Assembly (NCBI GenBank): GCA_035531675.1
Contig: DATKSL010000041.1
Location: 181,633-245,632 of the forward strand
Origin: JAJPIG01 sp035531675
GTDB taxonomy: Bacteria; Desulfobacterota; Binatia; Binatales; Binataceae
DNA length: 64,000 bases
Direction of reading: 5' to 3'
Shown here: positions 44,001 to 51,492 of the stretch, in pieces
Layout of the letters: each line of letters starts with the position of its first letter
Numbering within the stretch: the first letter of the stretch is position 1
Notes under the pieces: model-generated
Told to the model about the DNA's origin: nothing
The model's database searches: none
Seen by the model: the letters and a program-made list of their open reading frames with translations, nothing else
Translations under genes and position numbers: made by a program

Positions 44001-44074
44001 GCGAGGACCACGCCAAGCACCGCGGCGGCCAGCGCCGCGAACACCGCCAGCACCGGGTTCGCACGTCCGGTCAT
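41048..44074 (-). CDS. Efflux RND transporter permease subunit
   Basis: 1008 aa inner-membrane pump. Two large periplasmic loops separate membrane helices; AYSIPSAVFPEI after the first helix and GIAAKNGILLLDQAE near the end are RND landmarks. The helix-4 proton-relay pair Asp394-Asp395 lies in GLFIDDAIVMIEAIHRAR, as in HAE-type pumps rather than CusA-type, which usually has one Asp. It forms a proton-driven tripartite exporter with the adaptor and TolC-like channel encoded upstream. The cupredoxin start-to-stop spacing is 7 bases, so it is the last gene of the operon. Confidence 0.93.
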   Translation of the reverse strand: MTGRANPVLAVFAALAAAVLGVVLAYSIPSAVFPEITFNRATILAESSDLPPEQMLVAVTRPLEEAAYGVVGVSLVRSTTTRGSSEVDVTFADGADPTQTYQLLNAALGEVRGRLPAATTLDTRLLTTGTFPIIDLSMSSRDRDLAALTDIAFYDVAPSFHRIPGVYRVELVGGKYREYVVRLEPAEMLAYGLSPQQVVDGLRKANVIASAGRVEDLHRMLLTVVTSDLHQADQLAALAIASINGHPVHVRDIGSVELGIREDYIRTSSEHGPAVLIGVSRQPSGNTELIAAQIRRLVAQFRTRYPDVTFTFSYDQSALVATSFNSVRDAIVLGLALAVAVVLVFTMSPLNALIAAIVVPCTIAITIAVMKAAGMTFNMMTLGGLAAGIGLFIDDAIVMIEAIHRARSQGVGTGAAVDRATHELGRPLVASTFTVIVVFIPLIFLSGVTGVFFRALAVTLGSGLAISLLLALYFTPALEMAFERLRGASHPAGRIFKLFTKVYLLSTRPFIRFPVAAPLLAVASLAVAFGLYRSLGTDYLPPMDEGAFILDYTTPPQSTLADTDALVGKIEQVLKTTPEVVAFSRRTGTQLGFFLTESNRGDISVRLTPNRRRGIEQIMDSVRRRILASVPGVRIEFSQVLQDLIGDLSGTPEPVEVKVFGADQDTIESTARQVAGILRQVPGTVDVFDGIVLSNPEQEIQVDPTAAGRYGLNAQDIDDSLHAIVEGTVATELRVHDRLFGVRVRYPDSFHQNLQKLAGVLLDTPAHGKVPLSSLAKFRWLGERPELDRERLRSVIHVTARLSGVNLGDAMAQVRRRLSGLALPAGITLEYGGLYAEQQKAFSQLTMVLIAGTVGMFLIVLWEFRRLAPALAVMIAALACLAGSFAALRLTDITLNISSFMGIIMVVGIAAKNGILLLDQAEHDTAGGETPAVAVISAARIRLRPILMTTVATAAGLLPLALGLGAGAKVQQPLAVAVIGGLAFALVLITPIAAGVYVLGTRRRPRES

Positions 44075-44081
44075 GATCGGC

Positions 44082-44621
44082 TCAACGCTCCGGCAGCACC
44101 AGGATCTGCCCGCTCATGCCGGGCTGATGCACCAGGCATCGGAACTGCAGGATGCCGGGCCGATGGAAGGTGAAAATGAAAGAGGTTTGCGACAGCGGCG
44201 CCAGCGGCAAATCCATCATCGGCTTGCCGGCGGCGTCGACGATCGAGAAGTCATGCTCGTCCTCGGGCTGCAGATTCCAGAAGGTGATCCTGGTGGACTG
44301 ATTCTGCCGCACGAAGATCGACGCCGGCGAGAATGCGTAAACCTCGCCGAAGCGCTTGAGCGTCGCCTTGGGCCCGGTCTCGTTGACGGCGACCGCCTCG
44401 GTTACGATCACCAGCCGCGCCTGCGCCGTGCCGCTGCGCGCCACGCTTACGATTTTCGACGCCGCCGCATCGGGCATGAACGCCGGCGGTCCGATCGGCG
44501 GGCGCGGCGTCGCCGCGGAAGCAGCTTGCGGCGCCTGTGCGCGCGTAACGCCCGCGTACATGACCGTCGTGAACGCGATCGCCGCCGCGACCAGACTCGA
44601 AATCGACTTGCTGATGCTCAT
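44082..44621 (-). CDS. Exported cupredoxin-like protein in the RND operon
   Basis: 179 aa with a signal peptide (about 1-29, ending TRAQA). The C-terminal 95 residues form a cupredoxin fold with a full type 1 copper set: His123 in DEHDFSI, then Cys162, His165 and Met169 in CLVHQPGM. It likely binds copper in the periplasm, either as an electron carrier or as a metallochaperone for the efflux complex. Its start overlaps the adaptor stop by 4 bases, so it is made together with the pump. Confidence 0.85.
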   Translation of the reverse strand: MSISKSISSLVAAAIAFTTVMYAGVTRAQAPQAASAATPRPPIGPPAFMPDAAASKIVSVARSGTAQARLVIVTEAVAVNETGPKATLKRFGEVYAFSPASIFVRQNQSTRITFWNLQPEDEHDFSIVDAAGKPMMDLPLAPLSQTSFIFTFHRPGILQFRCLVHQPGMSGQILVLPER

Positions 44622-45622
44622 TGCTGCCCGGTGCGCACCGGAATTACCTTGACCTTGAGACCATCGGCCAGCGCGTAGCCGCCCGAAGTGATAACCATCT
44701 CGCCGGCCTTGAGACCCGCGGTCACCTGCACGCGATCGGACTCGCGGATACCGATCGTCACCGGCACGCGATGGGCGCGTCCGTCGGCGCCGGCCACGAA
44801 GACATAATACTTGTCGGTGGCGGCGTTCTCGAACACTGCGGCATTGGGAATTGTCAGCGCGTCGGGAATCAATCGGGTCGCGATATGCACCTGGACGGCG
44901 GCGCCCGCAACCATGATCTTTTGCTTGCCGGTGAATTGCAACCGAGCAGTTGAGGTCTCGCTGGCGGGGTTGAAGTTCGGCGCCATCGCCACCACTCGGG
45001 CGGGGAACTCGGTGTGCGGTTGTATCGGCGAAGTGACCGTGGCCGGCATCCCGGGCCGCACCAGTGATTGCGCGTCGATCGGCAGCTGAGCTTCGACATA
45101 GATGCTGTTGGGATCGACCAGATCGGCGAGCGGGTCGAGGTAGGCGACGATTTGTGCGGAGCTCACCAGTCGTTGCGCGACGACCGCGTTGGCCGGCGAT
45201 TTGACCGCGACCCCGGGGCCATGCGCATAGCGTTCGACCGAGGCGCGCAATTTGCCGGCTTCGTCGGGATCGATCTTCTGCGCTGCGGCCACACCGGCCT
45301 CGGCGGCCTCCAGCTCGCGATTAATGATGTGGCCGACGACCTCGCCGCGGACCACGCGGTCGCCGCTCTGCAGCTTGAATCCGACCAGACGGCCGTTGGT
45401 CGGCGCGCGCAGCGTGACGTGGTGCAGGGCGGCCGTGATACCGAGCAGGTCGAGCTCGCTGTGCATCGGGTTGACCGTCACCGGCGCGGCCGCGACCGAC
45501 AACACCGGCGCAACCGCCGTGGCCGGGGTCTCGCCCGCGTCGGTTGCGAGACGGTGACCGCATCCCGCGCCGGCCATCAAGATGGCGAGCAGGCCGACCA
45601 GCGCGAGCCGAGCGTGCTTCAT
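44618..45622 (-). CDS. RND efflux periplasmic adaptor (membrane fusion protein), lipoprotein
   Basis: 334 aa. The leader ends in a lipobox (LMAGAGC, Cys21), so it is probably lipid-anchored. A lipoyl-like half HVTLRAPTNGRLVGFKLQSGDRVVRGEVVGHI is followed by a very short hairpin and second half (SPANAVVAQRLVSSAQIVAY), a beta-barrel and a C-terminal domain (VTAGLKAGEMVITSGGYALADG). It links the RND pump to the outer-membrane channel. Its start overlaps the tolC-like stop by 4 bases. Confidence 0.92.
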   Translation of the reverse strand: MKHARLALVGLLAILMAGAGCGHRLATDAGETPATAVAPVLSVAAAPVTVNPMHSELDLLGITAALHHVTLRAPTNGRLVGFKLQSGDRVVRGEVVGHIINRELEAAEAGVAAAQKIDPDEAGKLRASVERYAHGPGVAVKSPANAVVAQRLVSSAQIVAYLDPLADLVDPNSIYVEAQLPIDAQSLVRPGMPATVTSPIQPHTEFPARVVAMAPNFNPASETSTARLQFTGKQKIMVAGAAVQVHIATRLIPDALTIPNAAVFENAATDKYYVFVAGADGRAHRVPVTIGIRESDRVQVTAGLKAGEMVITSGGYALADGLKVKVIPVRTGQQ

Positions 45623-46911
45623 CGGCTGACACCGAATAGCAGTGCGGTCTCGGCGGCCGCCTGACGCACCGCGAATTCCTGGTCGATGCGCGTCAGCCGG
45701 AAGGTCTGGGCCTGGCGGAAGGCGTCGATCACTTCCAGCAGCGTGCCGCTGCCGCCGCCCAGAAAGCGCGTCCAGTCGAGCGCGAACGAGTCCTCCGCGG
45801 TGGGCAGCGAACGGTTAAGAATATCGAGCTGGCGGAGCGCCTCGCCGTAGCGCACACGGGCGTCCGCCAGCCGCTGCGAGAGGATCAGCTCATCCTGATG
45901 AAGCTGTGCGGTCGCCGTCATCTGGCGCGCGCGGGCCGCGTCGATATGCGCGCGAATCAGGCCGCCGTCGAAAATCGGCATACCGATCGAGCCGGCATAT
46001 GAAGCGCCGAAGTCGTGCCCGAAAGTCTTGGGCGGATTGAGACCGAGAAAGCCGGTCGTGAACTGCAGGCCCAGGTTGGGGTAGCGCTCGGCCTGGGCGG
46101 CCTTGATGGCGAGCGTCGCCGCGTCGATGTTGCGCTGGTCGGCGCGCAGCGTCGGATTCTGCTTGAGGTTGCCGCTGGGGAGCGTGGGCAGCGTGGTCGG
46201 ATTTTCGATCTCGATATCGGCCGGGTCGAACTCGCCGATGAGCGAGCCCAGCACGATTGCGGCGCGCCGGCTCGCCTGCTCAGCGGCGGCGAGCTGCAAT
46301 TCGGCGTTGTCGCGTTCGCTGCGGATTCTGAGGACATCGGTGGTGACTGCCTGTCCGCTCCGTTCGAGATGCGTGATCACTGCGATATAACGGCCCAGCC
46401 GATCGAAGCTGGCGCGCCATTCGGAAACCGCCCGCCGGCTCCGCATCAGATCATAATAGGCGACTGTGGTGTCGAACACGATCTGGCTTTGCGCGGCTCT
46501 CACCCCGAGCCGCGCCGCGTCGGCGGCATAGCGCGCCGCCCGCATCACGGCGAGGCGCCGCCCGAAGTCATAGGCGGTGTAATTGAGCGTAAGCTGCGCG
46601 GCGGTTTCGGCGCCGTTGGTGACGGTCGGATTGTAGCCGGGCGCCTGGTAGTAGTTGAGACCGCCGTCGAGGCTTGGGTAGAGCGGGGCACGGGCCTCGC
46701 CGAGGGTCGCCATGCCGAGATCGCTGGCGGCGGCGGCCGAAGCTATCGAGGGCGCGACCACCAGCGCGCGGCTAATCGCGTCATGGAGGGTCAGGAGACC
46801 GGCCGCGCGGGCAGGTGGCTCACGAACGAAACAGAACACCAGCGCCGCCATCGTAATCAACAGCCGTAACTTTGTACGTGTAGCTCTGCGCTCGCCGGCA
46901 TAGAGTTTCAT
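45619..46911 (-). CDS. TolC family outer-membrane efflux channel protein
   Basis: 430 aa, signal peptide (about 1-37), start ATG 46911 with AGGAG upstream. Two repeated OEP halves are seen: LTLHDAISRALVVAPSIASA and, later, NLKQNPTLRADQRNIDAATLAIKAAQAERYPNLGL, each with long coiled helices. It is the first gene of the four-gene tolC-adaptor-cupredoxin-RND operon and would form the exit duct across the outer membrane. Confidence 0.92.
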   Translation of the reverse strand: MKLYAGERRATRTKLRLLITMAALVFCFVREPPARAAGLLTLHDAISRALVVAPSIASAAAASDLGMATLGEARAPLYPSLDGGLNYYQAPGYNPTVTNGAETAAQLTLNYTAYDFGRRLAVMRAARYAADAARLGVRAAQSQIVFDTTVAYYDLMRSRRAVSEWRASFDRLGRYIAVITHLERSGQAVTTDVLRIRSERDNAELQLAAAEQASRRAAIVLGSLIGEFDPADIEIENPTTLPTLPSGNLKQNPTLRADQRNIDAATLAIKAAQAERYPNLGLQFTTGFLGLNPPKTFGHDFGASYAGSIGMPIFDGGLIRAHIDAARARQMTATAQLHQDELILSQRLADARVRYGEALRQLDILNRSLPTAEDSFALDWTRFLGGGSGTLLEVIDAFRQAQTFRLTRIDQEFAVRQAAAETALLFGVSR

Positions 46912-47006
46912 AGCGTCGCTCCTGGGCCTTATGGATCTTCAGAATCAAGAGGTCTGCAGCTGGTGAGGCCAGCGCGCCTGGCAAGTTATTCCGAGGGCAG
47001 TCTAAC

Positions 47007-47651
47007 TTAAATTACCAGAGCGAGCAGGCCTGCCGCGATCAGGGCGCCCGCCCACAGCGTGTCGAGATTGATCCAGGCGCTGCGCAAGATCGCGAGCCCC
47101 ACCCATTCGTAGACCACGATGGCCGTCGTTCCCATCACCAGCAGCATCGCGCCGGTATGAACCAGGGTCACGGCGATACCCAGCAACAAGGTGGGATGAG
47201 GCAGAGTTACGGCGAGCGCATGATGGTGATGCATCCCGGCGGACATCGGCATCCCGATCAGGATCGGAAAAAGCATCAGACCCGCGCCGTGCGCCGAAGC
47301 CATCAGGAACGACCACAACGCCAGATCGGGCATCGTGACCCGCATCGCCACCCAGCGCGGATGCGCGCGCGGTTTGACGAGGCGAAATATCCCGAACAGG
47401 ATCAGGATTCCGGCGCCGACCGGCCGCAACCATAGCGAGGCGCCGCTACCCTCGACTCCCGCGATCAACGCGACCACCAGGCCGACCGAGACCAGATGGC
47501 CGAGCGCGATCGGGAACAGCGATTCGATCAGCTTGACCCGGCTGCGCTCCTGCAATCCGAGCGCGACCGCGAACAGCCAGCCCATCGAGGGGTCGATGCC
47601 GTGGTAGGCGCCGAGCAGGGCCACCGCCAGCCACGGCCAGGCGCCGCTCAC
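47007..47651 (-). CDS. Polytopic membrane protein, possibly NicO/LysE-like
   Basis: 214 aa, start GTG 47651 overlapping the SBP56 stop (GTGA). About six membrane helices. An N-terminal GAYHGIDPSMGWLFAV resembles the His/Asp motif of nickel/cobalt exporters, GHLVSVGLVVAL has another intramembrane His, and a MHHHHA cluster lies in a loop. These suggest a LysE/NicO-type metal or small-molecule exporter, but identity to a named family is not certain. Translational coupling to SBP56 implies a joint function. Confidence 0.75.
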   Translation of the reverse strand: MSGAWPWLAVALLGAYHGIDPSMGWLFAVALGLQERSRVKLIESLFPIALGHLVSVGLVVALIAGVEGSGASLWLRPVGAGILILFGIFRLVKPRAHPRWVAMRVTMPDLALWSFLMASAHGAGLMLFPILIGMPMSAGMHHHHALAVTLPHPTLLLGIAVTLVHTGAMLLVMGTTAIVVYEWVGLAILRSAWINLDTLWAGALIAAGLLALVI

Positions 47652-49042
47652 GGATAACAGTAGGAATCCGAGGAAGCGTCGCCACCTTCGAGCCGAATCT
47701 GGTGTGGCCGCTCACCTTCGAAGGTCACGAAGAACTCTGGATCGAGCTTCAGCCCGCCGGCCGGATTGGCGTCGAGCTTGGCGACCCAGCCTTTGATTCC
47801 GTCAGGATAAAATTGCGCGTCCCACGCTCCATACAAGGAGTTGCTGACGTAGATGCGCTTGCCGTCGCGGCTCAGCTCCAGCATCTGCGGACCGCCGTTG
47901 ACCGCCGCACCGACCTTCGGATGGGCCTTGCGCGACACGATTCCGCCGATCCGCACGGTGCCGGCGAGTTTGGGATGGAACGGATCGCTGACGTCGTACT
48001 GATGCATATCGCCGGTGCCCCAGCATGAAATGTAGAGCATCCGGTCGTCGAGACTCAGGTTGATGTCGGTGATGATCGGCGGCACCGCCTTGAACGGCTT
48101 GAGCGCGGGCGGGAGCTGCGATTCATCGGCGGGCTCGGCGGGAATCTCGATTACCTTGTGCACCCCCCAACCGCTATCGCCGCGATGCCACAGCCATACC
48201 GAAGCCGAGAGATCCTTGGTCGAAATCACGACGCCGACGAAACCGTAGGTGCGCGTGGGATCGTGCGCGGGCCTGAGCTCCAGCGCCATCTGGTTTTCGG
48301 CGCCGAGATCGATCGATTGCAGATGGCGGCGGCGGCGCAGATCCCAGATGTGGATCGAATGGCCGTAGCGATTGCTCAGCAGCAGATCGGGCACCACGCC
48401 GTTCTCGATCATGTTGGGCGTGCCCCATTCGCTGGTGATCGCGATGTCGTGGCCGAGGTGCCACCAGAAATCGTAGGCCAGGAACTGCGGCCCGCGATCG
48501 ACCTCCCAGCGCCCCAGCACGTCGAAGCTTTCATGGTCGAGCAGCACGATGCCGCCCGGGCCGTCGCCGTTCGGCGCCCCCAGCGCGCTCATGTAGATCG
48601 CGTCGGGACCGCAGTGAATGGTATGCGGGCGGCTGTAGCCGCTGCGCTCGGCCAGCTCGTCCGGCTCGATCACTCGGACGACCTTGGGCGCGCGCGGGTC
48701 GGGCTTAATGTCGACGATATGGACGCGCGAGGAGCGGATGCCCGGAATCACAAAGTAACGCCGCTCGACGTGCGGATGCGGGGCGTAGGGGCACAGCGCC
48801 GCGCTGCATGCGTTCCAGCCGAAGTGATGCAGCTCGTCGCCCACGCCGGGCATCTCGGTCCGCCCCACCATGGTGCCGTAGGTGCGCGATTGCGGGTCGA
48901 GATCGAGCACGCACAGGGCGTCGTGCTTGCCGTTGGCCGGAGTTGGATTAAAGGCCACCACGAAGGCATGCTTCTCGGCCGGCGCCTGCATCGCCATCCG
49001 CGGCGAAGGATAGAAAGTCTGGTCCGGTTTCCACAGCGCCAT
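47648..49042 (-). CDS. Selenium-binding protein 56 family (methanethiol oxidase family)
   Basis: 464 aa from ATG 49042 (MALWKPDQTFYPSPR) with AGGTG upstream; the open frame extends 20 more codons. Family hallmarks: GTMVGRTEMPGVGDELHHFGWNACS, RYFVIPGIRSSRVHIVDI, SEWGTPNMIENGV and HQIRLEGGDASSD near the end. SBP56 proteins, including human SELENBP1 and Hyphomicrobium MtoX, oxidise methanethiol to formaldehyde, H2S and H2O2 using copper. It has no evident signal peptide, unlike periplasmic MtoX. It is translationally coupled to the downstream membrane protein and divergent from DoxX. Confidence 0.92.
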   Translation of the reverse strand: MALWKPDQTFYPSPRMAMQAPAEKHAFVVAFNPTPANGKHDALCVLDLDPQSRTYGTMVGRTEMPGVGDELHHFGWNACSAALCPYAPHPHVERRYFVIPGIRSSRVHIVDIKPDPRAPKVVRVIEPDELAERSGYSRPHTIHCGPDAIYMSALGAPNGDGPGGIVLLDHESFDVLGRWEVDRGPQFLAYDFWWHLGHDIAITSEWGTPNMIENGVVPDLLLSNRYGHSIHIWDLRRRRHLQSIDLGAENQMALELRPAHDPTRTYGFVGVVISTKDLSASVWLWHRGDSGWGVHKVIEIPAEPADESQLPPALKPFKAVPPIITDINLSLDDRMLYISCWGTGDMHQYDVSDPFHPKLAGTVRIGGIVSRKAHPKVGAAVNGGPQMLELSRDGKRIYVSNSLYGAWDAQFYPDGIKGWVAKLDANPAGGLKLDPEFFVTFEGERPHQIRLEGGDASSDSYCYP

Positions 49043-49205
49043 GCGATCACCTGCACTTCGGGGGATGCTAAAACTACTAGTTATGTCGCGAGATGTATTC
49101 AACCTCGCTTACTGCGAGCGCCGGCGATCCCTCGGCCCGCTCTTGGCGAGCGAAGATTACCTGACGCGCAACAACGTCGACAGCCGATCGAATTGGTATA
49201 CGGCA

Positions 49206-49222
49206 TTAGCAGTTGATGCTAA
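49206..49222. promoter_or_regulatory. Inverted repeat upstream of the DoxX gene
   Basis: TTAGCA (49206-49211) and TGCTAA (49217-49222) flank a 5-base spacer, 38 bases before the DoxX start in the region shared with the divergent SBP56 gene. It could be an operator; the arms are short. Confidence 0.3.
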
Positions 49223-49259
49223 GTAGACGGTGGAAACCGGCCGGACAAGGAGGGCGCTA

Positions 49260-49658
49260 ATGCAGTTTCTCCGAGATCTCGAAGTTTTGGTAGCACGCAT
49301 CCTGGTGGCTGTCATCTTCATCTGGTCCGGGCTCCAGAAGCTCCACGACCCCGTCGCAACCGCCGGTTACATGGTCAAGGTCGGCGGGATGGCGTCCAAT
49401 TTCGCGCTGCCCCTGGTATGGGCTTCGATCGTGGTCGAGCTGGGCTGCGCGGTTCTGCTGATCATCGGCCTGCGCGTGCGGTTCGCCGCGTTCGTTCTGT
49501 TTCTATGGTTGATCCCGGTCACGCTCATGTTTCACTTCGCCCACGGCGAGGTGACACAGTACATGAAAAACCTGTGCATGATGGGTGGGCTGCTCGCCTT
49601 GTCGGCTTACGGAGCGGGCCGCATCAGTTTCGACGGAATCCGCAGCACGCGCGCCTAA
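49260..49658 (+). CDS. DoxX family membrane protein
   Basis: 132 aa from ATG 49260, preceded by AAGGAGGG, an unusually good site. Four hydrophobic helices with the family signature VARILVAVIFIWSGLQKLHDP, then VELGCAVLLIIGL and a conserved FHFAHGEVTQYMKNLCMMGGLLAL. DoxX/SURF4-type proteins are small membrane proteins linked to thiosulfate:quinone oxidoreductase or to redox defence in other bacteria; no partner subunit is beside it here. It is transcribed away from SBP56. Confidence 0.9.
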   Translation: MQFLRDLEVLVARILVAVIFIWSGLQKLHDPVATAGYMVKVGGMASNFALPLVWASIVVELGCAVLLIIGLRVRFAAFVLFLWLIPVTLMFHFAHGEVTQYMKNLCMMGGLLALSAYGAGRISFDGIRSTRA

Positions 49659-49710
49659 GCCGGCTGGCGGCATCAGCGCACAGCGTGCGGCCCGAGCGGG
49701 GCGTTTCCCG

Positions 49711-50043
49711 CTACGGGCGAGCGCTTGCGGCGAGCACGTTTTCGACCAGCGCCTGCAACTCTCCGGATTCGTGAAGCTCGCGGACGATATCGCATCCGCC
49801 CACGAATTTGCCGTCGATATAGACCTGCGGAATAGTCGGCCAGTTGCTGTAGGTCTTGATCGCCTGGCGCACTTCCTCGTCGGCCAGCACGTCGACGGTC
49901 TCAAACGGCGCGCCCATCTCCTCGAAGATTTGCACCGTAGCGGCCGAAAATCCGCACATCGGGAAGTTTCGATTGCCCTTCATGAAGATCAGGATCTTGT
50001 TGTCGCCAATCGCGGCCTGGATCTGATCGATAGCGTTCGCCAT
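49711..50043 (-). CDS. grxD: Monothiol (CGFS) glutaredoxin, Grx4 family
   Basis: 110 aa from ATG 50043, with GGAGG and AAGGAAA just upstream; the long frame before it is noncoding. The active site is CGFS at 30-33 (MKGNRNFPMCGFS), followed by WPTIPQVYIDGKFVGGCDI, the cis-Pro and glutathione-binding region. CGFS glutaredoxins carry [2Fe-2S] clusters and work with BolA proteins in iron-sulfur transfer; the BolA gene ends 7 bases upstream. Confidence 0.96.
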   Translation of the reverse strand: MANAIDQIQAAIGDNKILIFMKGNRNFPMCGFSAATVQIFEEMGAPFETVDVLADEEVRQAIKTYSNWPTIPQVYIDGKFVGGCDIVRELHESGELQALVENVLAASARP

Positions 50044-50050
50044 GGTTTCC

Positions 50051-50296
50051 TTACCTCCGACTCTGGTACTGCTCGGGCGTGAGCGTCTTGAGCGCCAGCG
50101 CGTGGACCCGCACGCGCATCGCCTCGCCAAGTGCGGTATAGACCTGTTGATGGCGCTCGACCAGCCCCTTGCCCTCAAAGCTCGGGCTGACCACCAGCGC
50201 CTCGAAATGGTCGCCGCCGCCGGTGGTATCTCGCACCTCGACCATCGCGCCGGGCAGACCCTGCTCAATCATTCCCTGTATTTCTTTCGGATCCAT
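50051..50296 (-). CDS. BolA family protein
   Basis: 81 aa from ATG 50296; an upstream in-frame start is less likely. BolA fold with MVEVRDTTGGGDHFEALVVSPSFEGKGLVERHQQVYTALG, including the conserved His residues that share cluster ligation with glutaredoxin. It is closer to the IbaG/BolA2 type in length. It probably pairs with the CGFS glutaredoxin encoded immediately downstream to handle [2Fe-2S] clusters. Confidence 0.93.
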   Translation of the reverse strand: MDPKEIQGMIEQGLPGAMVEVRDTTGGGDHFEALVVSPSFEGKGLVERHQQVYTALGEAMRVRVHALALKTLTPEQYQSRR

Positions 50297-50344
50297 TGCG
50301 TCCCGATTGTAGCCGGACCGAGCGGTCAGTTCCACTCCCGCAAG

Positions 50345-51481
50345 TTACACCGCCTCGACGACCGTGGCGATACCCTGGCCGACGCCGATACATAAGCTCG
50401 CCAATCCGAAGCGCGCGCCGCGCCGGCGCATCTCATGGAGCAGCGTGACTATCAGCCGCGCGCCCGAGCATCCGAGCGGATGCCCCAGCGCCACCGCGCC
50501 GCCATTGACGTTCAGCTTCTGCTCGTCGATTCCGAGCGTCGTGTTGCAGGCCAGCACCTGGGCTGCGAACGCCTCGTTGATCTCGACCAGGTCGATCTGC
50601 CCGATTTCGAGCCGCGCGCGCGCCAGCGCTTTCTGGATGGCGGGCACCGGACCCCATCCCATGATTTCGGGCGGCACCCCGGCCACCGCCATCGCGACAA
50701 TTCGGGCCAGCGGCGCAATCCCCAGCGATTTTGCGCGTTCGGCGCTCATCAGGATCACCGCCGCGGCGCCGTCGCTCACCTGCGACGAATTACCGGCGGT
50801 CACCTGTCCGTCGGGCTTGAAAGTCGGCTTGAGCGCTGCGAGCTTTTCGAGGCTGGTATCGGCGCGTGGTCCCTGGTCGATGTCGATCGCCTGCCCGTCG
50901 ACCGTGACCGGCACGATTTCGTCCTTGAACTTTTCGCGCGCGGCCACCGCCCGCTGATTAGAGCGCAGCGCGTAGGCGTCCGATTGCTGGCGTGTGATAC
51001 CGTGCAGGCCGGCCAGGCGCTCCGCCGTCAGCCCCATCGAGGCCCACTCGGGCGGGAACATCTCGAACAGGCGCGGATTCGGATTGACGCCCGAGCCCAT
51101 CGGGATACGCGTCATATGCTCGACCCCGCCGGCGATCGCGATTTCGCCGGCGCCGGCCATGATCGCTTGCGCGGCGACGTTGATCGCCTGCAGACCCGAG
51201 CCGCATTGCCGGTCGACGGTGGTGCCGGCGACCTCGACCGGGAGTTCCGCCAGCAGCGCTATCATCCGCGCGATATTGAGGCTCTGTTCGCCCGACTGAT
51301 TCGCGCAGCCGAAAACCACGTCCTCGATTTCACCCGGGTCGATTCCCGGATTGCGATGCAGCAGCGCCTGCACGCAGAACACCGCGAGCTGGTCGGCGCG
51401 AATCGCCTTGAAATAGCTGCGGTCGGCGCCGGCGCGCGCGATCGCGGTCCGAATCCCATCGACGATCACCACTTCGCGCAT
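50345..51481 (-). CDS. Acetyl-CoA C-acyltransferase (thiolase)
   Basis: 378 aa, start ATG 51481 with AAGGAAG upstream. All three catalytic elements are present: nucleophile Cys93 in DRQCGSGLQAI, His334 in GGAVALGHPLGCSG and Cys364 in SLCIGVGQG. It is a degradative or biosynthetic thiolase acting on beta-ketoacyl-CoA or condensing acetyl-CoA; sequence alone does not decide chain length. It lies 11 bases after the CaiB/BaiF gene on the same strand, so the two are probably one operon. Confidence 0.95.
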   Translation of the reverse strand: MREVVIVDGIRTAIARAGADRSYFKAIRADQLAVFCVQALLHRNPGIDPGEIEDVVFGCANQSGEQSLNIARMIALLAELPVEVAGTTVDRQCGSGLQAINVAAQAIMAGAGEIAIAGGVEHMTRIPMGSGVNPNPRLFEMFPPEWASMGLTAERLAGLHGITRQQSDAYALRSNQRAVAAREKFKDEIVPVTVDGQAIDIDQGPRADTSLEKLAALKPTFKPDGQVTAGNSSQVSDGAAAVILMSAERAKSLGIAPLARIVAMAVAGVPPEIMGWGPVPAIQKALARARLEIGQIDLVEINEAFAAQVLACNTTLGIDEQKLNVNGGAVALGHPLGCSGARLIVTLLHEMRRRGARFGLASLCIGVGQGIATVVEAV

Positions 51482-51492
51482 CGCGTCTTCCT

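Noticed and set aside
41048..44074. Naming the RND pump CusA on the basis of the cupredoxin
   Set aside because: Its helix-4 carries an Asp-Asp pair as in HAE-type pumps, and no CusA-type methionine relay could be confirmed by eye.
49695..49712. AGCGGG/CCCGCT hairpin between DoxX and the glutaredoxin gene as a bidirectional terminator
   Set aside because: The stem is only 6 bases, overlaps the glutaredoxin stop codon and has no T-run, so it is not listed as a feature.
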